From: Rhizobium aethiopicum
GTDB lineage: Bacteria; Pseudomonadota; Alphaproteobacteria; Rhizobiales; Rhizobiaceae
Reading direction: 5' to 3'
DNA length: 43,228 nt
Assembly (NCBI RefSeq): GCF_900094625.1
Contig: NZ_FMAJ01000025.1
Span: forward strand, 1 to 43,228
Position 1 is the stretch's first letter; every line of letters begins with the position of its first letter. The position numbers and the translations under genes were made by a program. This document shows, piece by piece, positions 19,911 through 29,433 of this stretch. The notes beneath the pieces are model-generated. The model did no database searches, was not told where the DNA came from, and saw nothing but the letters and a program-made list of their open reading frames with translations.

Positions 19911-20792
19911 TTACTGCTTCGGCGCCGGCGCGGCGGGCTCGCTGCCCCGCTCCGGCTGCTTGTTGGCCTCGTCGTAACCCTTGCGCAACGTCTCGTCCGA
20001 GATCTCGATCTTGGCAGACGACTTGGCCTGGTTGAGGAGGGCAAGATACTTGTCGCGCATGACGAGTTGACGAACCTGGTCCTGCACCTGGTCGAAAGGC
20101 GGCGGCGGAGCGTCGCGCTTGTCCTCGACCTTGATGACATGATAGCCGAAATCGGTCTTAACAGGCGTCTTGGAATAGGTGCCCTTCTCGAGCGCGAAGG
20201 CTGCGTTCTCGAATTCCTTGACCATCCGGCCCCGCGAGAAATAGCCGAGATCACCGCCCTCCGACTTGTTCGGATCTGTGGATTTTTCCTTGGCGAGTTC
20301 GGCGAAATCCTTGCCGGCGTCAAGCTGCTTGATGATATCCTTGGCTTCGTCCTCGGTCTTGACCAGGATGTGGCGGGCGTGGACTTCCTCCTGCTTCGGC
20401 AGGGCGGCGACTTCCTTGTCGTAACGAGCCTTGACTTCATCAGGCTTCACGGTGTCGACGACGTGCTTCTTGAAGTAGGCATTGTGCAGCTCGCGATCGG
20501 AAAGATACTGCATGCGCTTCTTGAATTCGTCGGTCTGATCGAGCTTCTCGGCGAGGGCGTCGGCGGCCAGCAGCTTCACGTCGATGGCGGCCGAAAGGGC
20601 TGCGACCTTCTTCTGTTCTTCGGGAAGCTGCGCCAGCTGCGGATCGAGGTTGGCGACGGCGAGATCGAGTTCCGATTGGTGGATCTCCAGATTGCCGACC
20701 TTGGCGACGACCGCGTCCTCTGCATGGGCCGGAGCCTGGCATGCAACGAAAGTTGCAAACGCCAGCATGGCGAATTTTTTGGTGCTCAACAT
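19911..20792 (-). CDS. Periplasmic parvulin-type peptidyl-prolyl isomerase
   Basis: A 293-residue PpiC/SurA-like chaperone. A Sec signal peptide (MLSTKKFAMLAFATFVACQA, cleavage likely after AHA, residue 24) is followed by a SurA-N-like helical part and the rotamase core (about 135-230: VHARHILVKTEDEAKDII, then GGDLGYFSRGRMV and FGYHVIKVE). The tail is Pro/Ala-rich. I chose 20792 because GAAGGG lies 7 bases ahead. Divergent from secA, so an export translocase and a periplasmic folding helper share one control region. Confidence 0.94.
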   Translation of the reverse strand: MLSTKKFAMLAFATFVACQAPAHAEDAVVAKVGNLEIHQSELDLAVANLDPQLAQLPEEQKKVAALSAAIDVKLLAADALAEKLDQTDEFKKRMQYLSDRELHNAYFKKHVVDTVKPDEVKARYDKEVAALPKQEEVHARHILVKTEDEAKDIIKQLDAGKDFAELAKEKSTDPNKSEGGDLGYFSRGRMVKEFENAAFALEKGTYSKTPVKTDFGYHVIKVEDKRDAPPPPFDQVQDQVRQLVMRDKYLALLNQAKSSAKIEISDETLRKGYDEANKQPERGSEPAAPAPKQ

Positions 20793-20895
20793 CAAATAAC
20801 CCTTCACAGTTATATCGCCGGCTTCAGCATCGCCTGTTCCAGCTCAAAATAGCCATCAACACTGGATTGTGGCCTTTCTGTATCCGCCAAATCCG

Positions 20896-20924
20896 TTGAC
20901 ATCATTCGACCCCCCTCTTATCTG
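20896..20924 (+). promoter_or_regulatory. Candidate sigma-70 promoter of secA
   Basis: TTGACA (20896-20901), a 17-base spacer and TATCTG (20919-20924) on the plus strand. This would give secA a leader of about 108 bases, long enough for translational control. I did not find an equally good promoter for the leftward PPIase gene. Confidence 0.5.
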
Positions 20925-21038
20925 TCACGCAACCTCGCGTCCAGAACAGTTTCCGGGCGTTTCAAGGCGTGCGCCTGATTTTCGGCTGGGCCGCGGACAA
21001 GAAACGTCGCGGATGAATATTGAGAAAGGACCAGTCAC

Positions 21039-23753
21039 ATGGTCAGCTTTGGCGGTATAGCCCGCAAGTTATTTGGATCGTCCAATGATCGCCGCGTGCG
21101 GTCCTACCAGCCGAACGTCGCCGCGATCAACTCCATCGAAGAGAAGACGAAGGCGCTGACGGACGAGCAGCTCGCGGCAAAGACGGTCGAATTCCGCGCT
21201 CTTCTCGCCGAAGGCAAGACGCTCGACGACATTCTGATTCCCGCCTTCGCCGTCGTGCGCGAGGCGTCGCGCCGCGTTCTCGGCCTGCGACCTTTTGACG
21301 TGCAGCTGATTGGCGGCATGATCCTGCACTCGAATGCGATCGCCGAGATGAAGACGGGCGAAGGCAAGACCCTCGTCGCCACCCTGCCGGTCTATCTGAA
21401 CGCGCTTTCCGGCAAGGGCGTGCACGTCGTCACCGTCAACGATTATCTCGCCCAGCGTGACGCCGCGACCATGGGTCGCGTCTATGGCTTCCTCGGAATG
21501 ACGACCGGCGTCATCGTCCACGGCCTCTCCGACGAGGAGCGCCGCGCGGCCTATGCCTGCGACATCACCTATGCCACCAACAACGAGCTCGGCTTCGATT
21601 ATCTGCGCGATAACATGAAGTATGAGAAGAACCAGATGGTCCAGCGCGGCCACAATTTTGCGATCGTCGACGAAGTGGACTCGATCCTCGTGGACGAGGC
21701 GCGCACCCCGCTGATCATCTCCGGCCCGCTCGACGACCGCTCCGAACTCTACAATACGATCGACGCCTTCATTCCGCTGCTCGTACCGAGCGATTACGAA
21801 ATCGACGAAAAGCAGCGCTCCGCCAACTTTTCCGAAGAAGGCACCGAAAAGCTGGAGAACCTTCTCCGCCAGGCTGGCCTCCTGAAGGGTAATGCGCTCT
21901 ACGACATCGAGAACGTCGCGATCGTCCACCACATCAACAATGCACTGAAGGCCCACAAGCTCTTCCAGCGCGACAAGGACTATATCGTCCGCAACGACGA
22001 AGTCGTCATCATCGACGAATTCACCGGCCGCATGATGCCGGGCCGGCGTTATTCGGAAGGCCAGCACCAGGCGCTGGAAGCCAAGGAAAAGGTGCAGATC
22101 CAGCCGGAAAACCAGACGCTGGCTTCGATCACTTTCCAGAACTACTTCCGCATGTACGACAAGCTCGCCGGCATGACCGGCACGGCGCAGACGGAAGCGG
22201 AAGAATTCGGCAATATCTACAATCTCGATGTCATCGAGGTCCCGACCAACCTGCCGATCAAGCGTATCGATGAGGACGACGAGGTCTACCGGACCTTCGA
22301 CGAGAAGTTCAAGGCGATCATCGACGAAATCCTCGATGCTCATAAGCGCGGCCAGCCGGTGCTCGTCGGCACGACCTCGATCGAGAAGTCGGAGCTGCTT
22401 GCCGAGCGCATGCGCAAGCAGGGCTTCGATAACTTCCAGGTGCTGAACGCCCGCTACCACGAGCAGGAAGCCTATATCGTTGCCCAGGCCGGTGTGCCGG
22501 GCGCCGTCACTATCGCTACCAATATGGCCGGCCGCGGTACCGACATTCAGCTCGGCGGCAACCTCGATATGCGCATCGAGCGCGAGCTCGGCGATGTCGA
22601 AGCCGGTCCGGAGCGCGACGCGAAAATCCAGGCAATCGTCGAGGAAATCAAAACCCTGAAGGAAAAGGCGCTCGCCGCCGGCGGCCTCTACGTGATCGCC
22701 ACCGAACGCCACGAGAGCCGCCGTATCGACAACCAGCTGCGCGGCCGCTCCGGCCGTCAGGGCGACCCCGGCCGCTCGAAATTCTATCTGTCGCTTCAGG
22801 ACGACCTGATGCGCATCTTCGGCTCCGACCGCATGGACAGCATGCTGACCAAGCTCGGCCTCAAGGAGGGCGAGGCAATCGTCCATCCCTGGATCAACAA
22901 GGCCCTCGAGCGCGCGCAGAAGAAGGTCGAAGCCCGCAACTTCGACATCCGCAAGAATCTGCTGAAGTATGACGACGTCCTCAACGATCAGCGCAAGGTG
23001 ATTTTCGAACAGCGCCTCGAGCTGATGGAATCGACCAACATTTCCGAGACCGTCTCCGACATGCGACGCGAAGTAATCGAGGATCTGGTCGAAAAGCATA
23101 TCCCCGAGCGCGCCTATGCCGAACAATGGGATGCCGCCGGCATGAAGGCCGGCGTTACCAATATCCTGAACCTCGATCTGCCGATCGAAGAGTGGTTCAA
23201 GGAAGAAGGCATCGGCGAGGACGATATTCGCGAGCGACTGACGCAAGCCGCCAACGCCCTCTTTACCGAAAAGGCCGAGCGCTTCGGCGACGACATCATG
23301 CATTATGTCGAACGCTCGATCGTCATGCAGACGCTCGATCATCTCTGGCGCGAGCACATCGTCAACCTCGACCATCTGCGCTCCGTCATCGGTTTCCGCG
23401 GTTATGCCCAGCGCGACCCGCTGCAGGAATACAAGTCCGAAGCCTTCGAACTCTTCACTGGCCTCCTCAACAATCTGCGCGAGGCCGTCACCGCCCAGCT
23501 GATGCGCGTCGAGCTGGTGCAGCAGGCGCCGGCCGAACCCGAGCCGCCGGTGATGCAGGCTCACCACCTGGATCCGACCACCGGCGAGGACGATTTCGCC
23601 CCGATCTACCAGGCCTCCGAAGTCATGGTCTCGCCCGAGAACCGCAATCCCGACGACCCCGCCACCTGGGGCAAGGTCGGGCGCAACGAGGCCTGCCCTT
23701 GCGGTTCCGGCAAGAAATACAAACATTGCCACGGCGCCTTCGAGCAGGTCTGA
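21039..23753 (+). CDS. secA: Preprotein translocase ATPase SecA
   Basis: A 904-residue motor that drives unfolded precursors through SecYEG. It has the nucleotide loop GEGKT (107-111), the DEVD helicase box (211-214), the preprotein cross-linking region, helicase motor 2 with NMAGRGTDIQLGG, and the C-terminal zinc site C886-x-C888 ... C897-H898 that binds SecB. AAGGA lies 8 bases before the ATG. The 921-residue minus-strand frame covering the gene is a shadow. Confidence 0.99.
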   Translation: MVSFGGIARKLFGSSNDRRVRSYQPNVAAINSIEEKTKALTDEQLAAKTVEFRALLAEGKTLDDILIPAFAVVREASRRVLGLRPFDVQLIGGMILHSNAIAEMKTGEGKTLVATLPVYLNALSGKGVHVVTVNDYLAQRDAATMGRVYGFLGMTTGVIVHGLSDEERRAAYACDITYATNNELGFDYLRDNMKYEKNQMVQRGHNFAIVDEVDSILVDEARTPLIISGPLDDRSELYNTIDAFIPLLVPSDYEIDEKQRSANFSEEGTEKLENLLRQAGLLKGNALYDIENVAIVHHINNALKAHKLFQRDKDYIVRNDEVVIIDEFTGRMMPGRRYSEGQHQALEAKEKVQIQPENQTLASITFQNYFRMYDKLAGMTGTAQTEAEEFGNIYNLDVIEVPTNLPIKRIDEDDEVYRTFDEKFKAIIDEILDAHKRGQPVLVGTTSIEKSELLAERMRKQGFDNFQVLNARYHEQEAYIVAQAGVPGAVTIATNMAGRGTDIQLGGNLDMRIERELGDVEAGPERDAKIQAIVEEIKTLKEKALAAGGLYVIATERHESRRIDNQLRGRSGRQGDPGRSKFYLSLQDDLMRIFGSDRMDSMLTKLGLKEGEAIVHPWINKALERAQKKVEARNFDIRKNLLKYDDVLNDQRKVIFEQRLELMESTNISETVSDMRREVIEDLVEKHIPERAYAEQWDAAGMKAGVTNILNLDLPIEEWFKEEGIGEDDIRERLTQAANALFTEKAERFGDDIMHYVERSIVMQTLDHLWREHIVNLDHLRSVIGFRGYAQRDPLQEYKSEAFELFTGLLNNLREAVTAQLMRVELVQQAPAEPEPPVMQAHHLDPTTGEDDFAPIYQASEVMVSPENRNPDDPATWGKVGRNEACPCGSGKKYKHCHGAFEQV

Positions 23754-23772
23754 GACAAATCGTGAAACCTGG

Positions 23773-23798
23773 AAAATGCCGCCTCCGGGCGGCATTTT
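23773..23798 (+). terminator. Intrinsic terminator of secA
   Basis: An 11-bp perfect stem (AAAATGCCGCC / GGCGGCATTTT) with a 4-base loop, followed by CGTTT, 20 bases after the secA stop. It separates secA from the flippase gene. Confidence 0.88.
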
Positions 23799-23930
23799 CG
23801 TTTCTGCGGCAGCTCCGACGAACCCGACCTGCACAGTCGAATGGCGGCTCAGTCCGGAACCGTTTCTTAACCCTGATCTGTCAAGACTTCAGGGGCGATT
23901 TGCCTGACCTCAGAGTTTTGCGTGTTCATC

Positions 23931-25346
23931 ATGGCGGTCATAGAAACAGCGGAGAAACTGCTGCCCGCGGGCCTGCGCCCGGCCGGCGGCCGGACGCTCC
24001 GCATGCTTGCGGCCGTCCTCACTGAAGGTGGTGAAAAGGCCGCCGCGCAGCGCATGGCGCTGACGGCCTTCTCGATCCGCATCCTCAGCGCCGCCCTCGC
24101 CTTCATCTCGCAGATCGTGCTCGCACGGCTGATGGGCGAATATGAATATGGCATTTTCGTTTTCGTCTGGGTGCTGATCGTCGTCTTCGGCGATCTCTCC
24201 TGCCTTGGCTTCCACACCGTGATCGTCCGCTTTCTGCCGCAGTACAAGGCGGCGGGCGCCTTCGAGGAAATCCGCGGACTGACCGGCACGGCACGCATCT
24301 TCGCGATGCTGTCCGGCACGGCGATGCTCGCCGCCGGCATGATCGGGCTGCATTTCTTCGGCGATATGATCGAGACCTATTACCTCGTGCCGATTTTCCT
24401 CGGCCTGCTTGCCATGCCGATGATCGCACTCGGCGATATTCTGGAAGGCACGTCGCGGGCGAACCATTGGCCGGTAATGGCTCTGAGCCCGGTCTATATC
24501 ATCCGGCCGATCCTCATCATCGCCTTCATGCTGATCGCGATTGCGATGGGCGCAGAGCATACGGCCGTCACCGCCATGCAGGCGGCGCTTGTTGCCACCT
24601 TCGTCACTGCACTCGGCCAATATAGCGCTACACTCTACCGCCTTCGGCGGCACTATGACGAAGGTCCCCGCAAGGTAGATTTCCTCGCCTGGCTCAGCGT
24701 CGCCTTCCCGATCTTCCTGATCGAGGGCGTGAGTTTCCTGCTCACCAATTCCGATGTCATCGTCGTCGGCATTTTCCTCGAGCCGCACGACGTCGCCGTC
24801 TATTTCGCCGCCGCCAAAACCATGGCGCTGGTGCATTTCATCAATTTCTCGGTCAAGGCGGCTTCCGGCCCGCGCTTTTCGGCGATCATCGCCGAAGGCG
24901 ACCATGCCCAGCTGGCGGCCGCCGCAACCGACGCCGCCCGCTGGACCTTCTGGCCGGCGCTCGGCGTCGGCCTCGTCGTGCTCGCCGCCGGCCACCTGCT
25001 GCTGTCGCTGTTCGGCGGCGCCTTCACGTCGGGTTATCTGCTGATGGGGATCCTGCTCGCCGGCATCCTTGCCAAGTCACTGGTGGGTCCGGCCGAAACG
25101 CTGCTGATGATGGCGGGCAAGCAGAACCTCTGTGTCGCGCTCTATGCCGGCGCATTGGCGGCTAATGTCGGCCTCAACCTTTCCTTGATCCCGCATTATG
25201 GCATCGAAGGCACCGCCGTCGCCACCGCCTCGGCCATGGCGGTCGAGGCCATCCTCCTGCATGTCGCCGTGCGCCGCACGCTCGGCATTGTCCTCTTCGC
25301 CTTTGCCAGCCCCTCCGCCGCAACGCCAGAAATGAGAGTTCGATAG
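23931..25346 (+). CDS. Wzx/MATE-type polysaccharide flippase
   Basis: About 471 residues, with roughly 12-14 hydrophobic segments spread evenly over the protein (from IRILSAALAFISQIVLARLM on). This is the polysaccharide-export flippase fold (RfbX/Wzx type), which moves lipid-linked glycan units across the inner membrane. I chose ATG 23931; GTG 23922 is also open and neither has a good ribosome site. The next gene starts directly after its stop (TAG ATG), so the two are translationally coupled. No glycosyltransferase lies nearby, so the glycan is unknown. Confidence 0.87.
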   Translation: MAVIETAEKLLPAGLRPAGGRTLRMLAAVLTEGGEKAAAQRMALTAFSIRILSAALAFISQIVLARLMGEYEYGIFVFVWVLIVVFGDLSCLGFHTVIVRFLPQYKAAGAFEEIRGLTGTARIFAMLSGTAMLAAGMIGLHFFGDMIETYYLVPIFLGLLAMPMIALGDILEGTSRANHWPVMALSPVYIIRPILIIAFMLIAIAMGAEHTAVTAMQAALVATFVTALGQYSATLYRLRRHYDEGPRKVDFLAWLSVAFPIFLIEGVSFLLTNSDVIVVGIFLEPHDVAVYFAAAKTMALVHFINFSVKAASGPRFSAIIAEGDHAQLAAAATDAARWTFWPALGVGLVVLAAGHLLLSLFGGAFTSGYLLMGILLAGILAKSLVGPAETLLMMAGKQNLCVALYAGALAANVGLNLSLIPHYGIEGTAVATASAMAVEAILLHVAVRRTLGIVLFAFASPSAATPEMRVR

Positions 25347-26624
25347 ATGGTGCGCCTGCCCCCCGTTACCAAAAGCACCGACAGCATCACCAACCGCATG
25401 ATTCATGATCTGGCGGCGCTGCATTTCGAAGCGCCGCAGGCCGAGGCCCGCGCCGAGATCGGCCGGCCGGGGCGCGAGCTTTGCCTCTATCCCGGCAAGC
25501 TCGGCTACGAACTTCAGGATGAGCTCGACTTCCTCTCCAACCGCTCCATGGAACCGAACGTCTTTTTCTCCGGCCGCTTCCTCGCACCCGCCATGCCGCG
25601 GATCGAAGACCGGCAGGTAAACTTCGCTCTGATCCGCGACCACAATGCCGGCCGCAGCCGGATGCGCTTCCTCCTGCCGTTTTCAGTCGATAGACCGGGT
25701 TTTGCCGTCGGCCCCTCGATCATCCGCGGCTGGTCGAACAGCTTCGGCCCGCTCGGTACGCCGCTCGTTGATAGCGAAGATGCGGCCGAAACCCTCGACA
25801 ATTTCTTCGAGGGGCTCATCGCTCCTGATCTCAACCTGCCGAGCATCCTTGTCTTGCCGGATATGAGATTGAACGGAATTTTCGTGCGCATGCTGAAAGC
25901 CGTGGCACTCAGCCGCAACCTTCCCCTTACCGTGGCCAACCCCTATCTGCGGCCGATGCTGCAGAGCCAGGAGGAGGCGCCTGCCTATCTCGGCAAGACA
26001 ATATCCTCCTCGCATATGCGCGAGATGCGCCGTCAGTGGCGCCTGCTGGAGGAACAGGGAACGGCCGTCTACGCAGTCGCCCGCCAGCCGCGCGAAGTCC
26101 ATGTCCGCTTCGAGGAATTCCTGGCGATGGAGGCCGGCGGCTGGAAAGGCAAGCGGCGAAGCGCTCTCGTCACCGATCGCTACCATACCGCCTTCGCGCG
26201 CGAGGCCGTCTCGAACCTCGCCGCCGTCGACGCGGTGCGCATCCATACGATCGATCTCAACGGCAAGGCGATCGCCGCCATCGTGGTGTTGATGATGGGC
26301 GGCGAGGCCTATACCTGGAAGACCGCCTATGACGAGAACTATGCCCGCTATTCGCCGGGCAAGCTCTTGATGAGCGAACTCACGGAATGGCATCTCGACG
26401 ATGCCAATATCGTGCGCTCGGATTCCTGCGCCGTCTCCGACCACCCAATCATGAGCCGTTTCTGGCAGGAGCGCGAGGAGATGGGAACCTTGGTTATCGG
26501 CCTAACGCAAAACGGCGACCGCGACATGCGCCAGGTTGCCGCCCAGCTCCACATGTATCGCAGCACCCGCAACATGGCCAAGATGCTGCGCCAGAAGATC
26601 ATGTCGCTTGCGGGCCGGGGTTGA
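25347..26624 (+). CDS. CelD/BcsL-like GNAT acyltransferase, exopolysaccharide-linked
   Basis: A 425-residue protein whose C-terminal half (about 215-400) carries the GNAT-like fold of the CelD/FemAB group: MREMRRQWRLLEEQGT, DRYHTAFAREAVSNLA, and GEAYTWKTAYDENYARYSPG. In rhizobia such proteins accompany cellulose or exopolysaccharide genes, and the coupling to the flippase agrees. The specific acceptor is not deducible. It begins at the base after the flippase stop and converges on the acyl-CoA ligase gene with a 4-base gap. Confidence 0.85.
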   Translation: MVRLPPVTKSTDSITNRMIHDLAALHFEAPQAEARAEIGRPGRELCLYPGKLGYELQDELDFLSNRSMEPNVFFSGRFLAPAMPRIEDRQVNFALIRDHNAGRSRMRFLLPFSVDRPGFAVGPSIIRGWSNSFGPLGTPLVDSEDAAETLDNFFEGLIAPDLNLPSILVLPDMRLNGIFVRMLKAVALSRNLPLTVANPYLRPMLQSQEEAPAYLGKTISSSHMREMRRQWRLLEEQGTAVYAVARQPREVHVRFEEFLAMEAGGWKGKRRSALVTDRYHTAFAREAVSNLAAVDAVRIHTIDLNGKAIAAIVVLMMGGEAYTWKTAYDENYARYSPGKLLMSELTEWHLDDANIVRSDSCAVSDHPIMSRFWQEREEMGTLVIGLTQNGDRDMRQVAAQLHMYRSTRNMAKMLRQKIMSLAGRG

Positions 26625-26628
26625 ACAA

Positions 26629-28257
26629 CTAACCTTCGGCGGCCGCCTTTTCCCGCAATAGACGGCGGATCACCTTGCCGGTCGTGGTCAGCGGCAATGA
26701 CGGCACGAACTCCACCTCGCGTGGATATTCGTGCATCGAAAGCCGCATCTTCACCCATTCCCTGATGTCGGCGGCCAGCGCCTCGCTCGGCGACTGGCCG
26801 GGCGACAGCACGATATAGGCCTTGACGATCTCGGTGCGCACAGCATCGGGTTTGCCGACGGCGGCGGCAAGCTGCACGGCGGGATGGCCGATCAGGCAAT
26901 CTTCGATCTCGGCCGGACCGATGCGATATCCGGACGAGGTGATGACGTCGTCGTCGCGGCCTTCGAAGGTGACGTAGCCGTCTTCGTCCTGCCGGCCGAC
27001 GTCGCCGGTCAGCAGCCAGTCGTTGAGAAATTTTCGCTCGGTCGCCGCCGCATCGTTCCAATAGCCGAGGAACATGACTGGATCGGGACTGGCGATGGCG
27101 ATCTGGCCCGATTCGCCCGCCGGCAATTCGTCGCCGGCCTCGCTGAGGATCGCGATGCGATGCCCGGGCACCGCCCGTCCGATGGCGCCCGCCTTGCTGA
27201 CGCCAAAGGCGGCGCTCGACGACAGCACGAAATTGCATTCCGTCTGACCGTAAAATTCGTTGACGGTTATGCCGAGCGCGCGCTGCGCCCACTCATAGGT
27301 CTCACGGCCGAGCGCCTCCCCGGCCGAGCCTATGGTGCGCAGCACCAGATCATATTTCGATCGCGGATCCGAAACGGACCGCATCAGTCGCAGCGCCGTC
27401 GGCGGGATGAAGGCATTGCGCACCTTCATCTCCGCCATGATCCGATAGGCCATGTCGGCGTCGAATTTCTGGGCTGGCGACGAGACCACGGGAACGCCGA
27501 GCAGAAGGCTCGGCAGCAATGCGTTGAGCAGACCGCCGGCCCAGGCCCAGTCGGACGGGGTCCAGACCTTGTCGCCCGCCTCTGGAAAACCTTCATGGGC
27601 AAACTGCATGCCGGGAATATGCCCGGGCAGAACACGATGGCCATGCAGCGCGCCCTTGGGCGGCCCTGTCGTGCCCGAGGTAAAGATCATCAGCGCCGGA
27701 TCGTCGGGCGTTGTCTTCTCTTCCGCGAAGACCGGCGAATGCGAGGCGATCAGATCAGCAAAGGAGAGGGCGTCGGCAGCGCTGCTGACACTGATCACAT
27801 GTCGCAGCTCCGGCAGACGACCGCGGACCTGCCGGACGCGATCAAGGCCGAAATCATTGGTGACGATTGCCGCCGCACCCGAAATCCTCAGCCGATATTC
27901 AAGCGCCTCGACGCCAAACAGCAACGCCAGCGGTAGGGCGATCGCGCCCATTTTATAGATTGCAACATGAGCAATAACGGTCTGGAAGGACTGGGGCATC
28001 AGCAGAGCGACGCGATCGCCGCGCTTGATGCCGAGCGACGCCAGCGCATTGGCAAACTTCGAAGAGGAACTGGAAAGTTCGCCATAGGTCAGCGAAAGAT
28101 GGTCGCCATCTGCGCTGAAATGCTCCAGACAGACGCGCTCCGGGTCTCTCGACGCCCATTCGTCGCTGACGGCGCGGCCGATATTGAAATCCTCCGGAAT
28201 CCGCCAGGAAAAATCTCGGTAGAGATCGTCATAACGATCGAAAGACGGCAGTCGCAT
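26629..28257 (-). CDS. Acyl-CoA synthetase (AMP-forming)
   Basis: A 542-residue adenylate-forming enzyme that activates an organic acid with ATP and CoA. The motifs are the phosphate loop FTSGTTGPPKGALHGH, the NEFYGQTECN box, SGYRIGPAEIEDCL and the catalytic lysine in TTGKVIRRLL. It resembles medium-chain acyl or acetyl-CoA synthetases (AcsM/Acs-like); the chain length is not clear from sequence. I chose the ATG at 28257 (MRLPSFDRYDD); the upstream GTG at 28293 adds 12 unsupported residues. Confidence 0.92.
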   Translation of the reverse strand: MRLPSFDRYDDLYRDFSWRIPEDFNIGRAVSDEWASRDPERVCLEHFSADGDHLSLTYGELSSSSSKFANALASLGIKRGDRVALLMPQSFQTVIAHVAIYKMGAIALPLALLFGVEALEYRLRISGAAAIVTNDFGLDRVRQVRGRLPELRHVISVSSAADALSFADLIASHSPVFAEEKTTPDDPALMIFTSGTTGPPKGALHGHRVLPGHIPGMQFAHEGFPEAGDKVWTPSDWAWAGGLLNALLPSLLLGVPVVSSPAQKFDADMAYRIMAEMKVRNAFIPPTALRLMRSVSDPRSKYDLVLRTIGSAGEALGRETYEWAQRALGITVNEFYGQTECNFVLSSSAAFGVSKAGAIGRAVPGHRIAILSEAGDELPAGESGQIAIASPDPVMFLGYWNDAAATERKFLNDWLLTGDVGRQDEDGYVTFEGRDDDVITSSGYRIGPAEIEDCLIGHPAVQLAAAVGKPDAVRTEIVKAYIVLSPGQSPSEALAADIREWVKMRLSMHEYPREVEFVPSLPLTTTGKVIRRLLREKAAAEG

Positions 28258-28452
28258 AGGCGGATTCCAGTGAAATGCTGCAGCAGCTAACACCTTGCTG
28301 CGGGGATGCGCAAGCCGCAGACCAAAACGGCGCCCCCATCACGCACTATTGCATTCACCGTCCGCAAATTCCTCGTTTACCCCCTGCGGCTTTGGCGGCG
28401 TCGCACTAGATCTTGAAACGCCGCGGGGGCATCTCAATTCTGGAGCCGTTTC

Positions 28453-29433
28453 ATGGAATACGTCAAATTTGGAAAGACCGGTCTCGAAGTGTCGAAAATC
28501 TGCCTCGGCTGCATGACCTTCGGCGACCCTGCCCGCGGCAATCACGCCTGGAGCCTGCGGGAGGAGGAAAGCCGGACGATGATCAAGCAGGCGATCGACC
28601 TCGGCATCAATTTTCTCGACACCGCCAACACCTATTCCAACGGTTCCTCGGAGGAGATCGTCGGCCGTGCCATCAAGGACTTCGCCAAGCGCGAGGATAT
28701 CGTGCTGGCGACCAAGGTGTTCAACCGCATGCGACCGGGCCCGAACGGTGCCGGGCTATCGCGCAAAGCGATCTTCGACGAGATCGACAATAGCCTGCGC
28801 CGCCTCGGCACCGACTATGTCGACCTCTACCAGATCCATCGTTTTGACTATACCACGCCGATCGAGGAAACGCTGGAAGCGCTGCACGATGTCGTCAAAT
28901 CGGGCAAGGCACGCTATATCGGCGCCTCATCCATGTATGCCTGGCAATTCGCCAAGGCGCTCTACGTCTCCCGGCTGAACGGGTGGACCGAGTTCGTCAG
29001 CATGCAGAACCACCTGAACCTGCTCTACCGCGAGGAAGAGCGCGAAATGCTGCCTTTCTGCGAAGATCAGAAGATCGCCGTCATTCCCTGGAGCCCGCTG
29101 GCCCGCGGCCGCCTGACCCGCGACTGGGACGAGACGACGGCGCGCAGCGAAACCGACGAATTCGGCAAGACGCTTTACACGCAGTCCATCGACGCCGACC
29201 GCAGGATCGTCGATACCGTCGCCGAAATCGCCAGCGCCCGCGGCATCTCCCGCGCCCAGGTCGCCACCGCCTGGATCCTGCAGAAGAGCGTGGTGACAGC
29301 CCCGATCATCGGCGCATCCAAACCGAACCACCTGAAGGATGCCATTGCCTCGCTTTCGGTCAAACTGACCGCCGAGGAAAACGCGGCATTGGAAGCGCCC
29401 TATGTCCCGCACGCCGTCGCCGGCTTCAAGTAA
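28453..29433 (+). CDS. Aldo/keto reductase
   Basis: A 326-residue NADPH-dependent reductase with a TIM-barrel fold. The catalytic tetrad is visible: D56, Y61, K88 and H129 (YQIHRFDY). It resembles the YajO/Tas branch of AKRs that reduces sugar and ketone substrates; the substrate is unknown. No strong ribosome site precedes the ATG. Its 3' end overlaps the end of the convergent tetR gene by 34 bases. Confidence 0.95.
   Translation: MEYVKFGKTGLEVSKICLGCMTFGDPARGNHAWSLREEESRTMIKQAIDLGINFLDTANTYSNGSSEEIVGRAIKDFAKREDIVLATKVFNRMRPGPNGAGLSRKAIFDEIDNSLRRLGTDYVDLYQIHRFDYTTPIEETLEALHDVVKSGKARYIGASSMYAWQFAKALYVSRLNGWTEFVSMQNHLNLLYREEEREMLPFCEDQKIAVIPWSPLARGRLTRDWDETTARSETDEFGKTLYTQSIDADRRIVDTVAEIASARGISRAQVATAWILQKSVVTAPIIGASKPNHLKDAIASLSVKLTAEENAALEAPYVPHAVAGFK

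Noticed and set aside
21069..23834. 921-residue frame antisense to secA
   Set aside because: Same artefact; the sense product is an unquestionable SecA.
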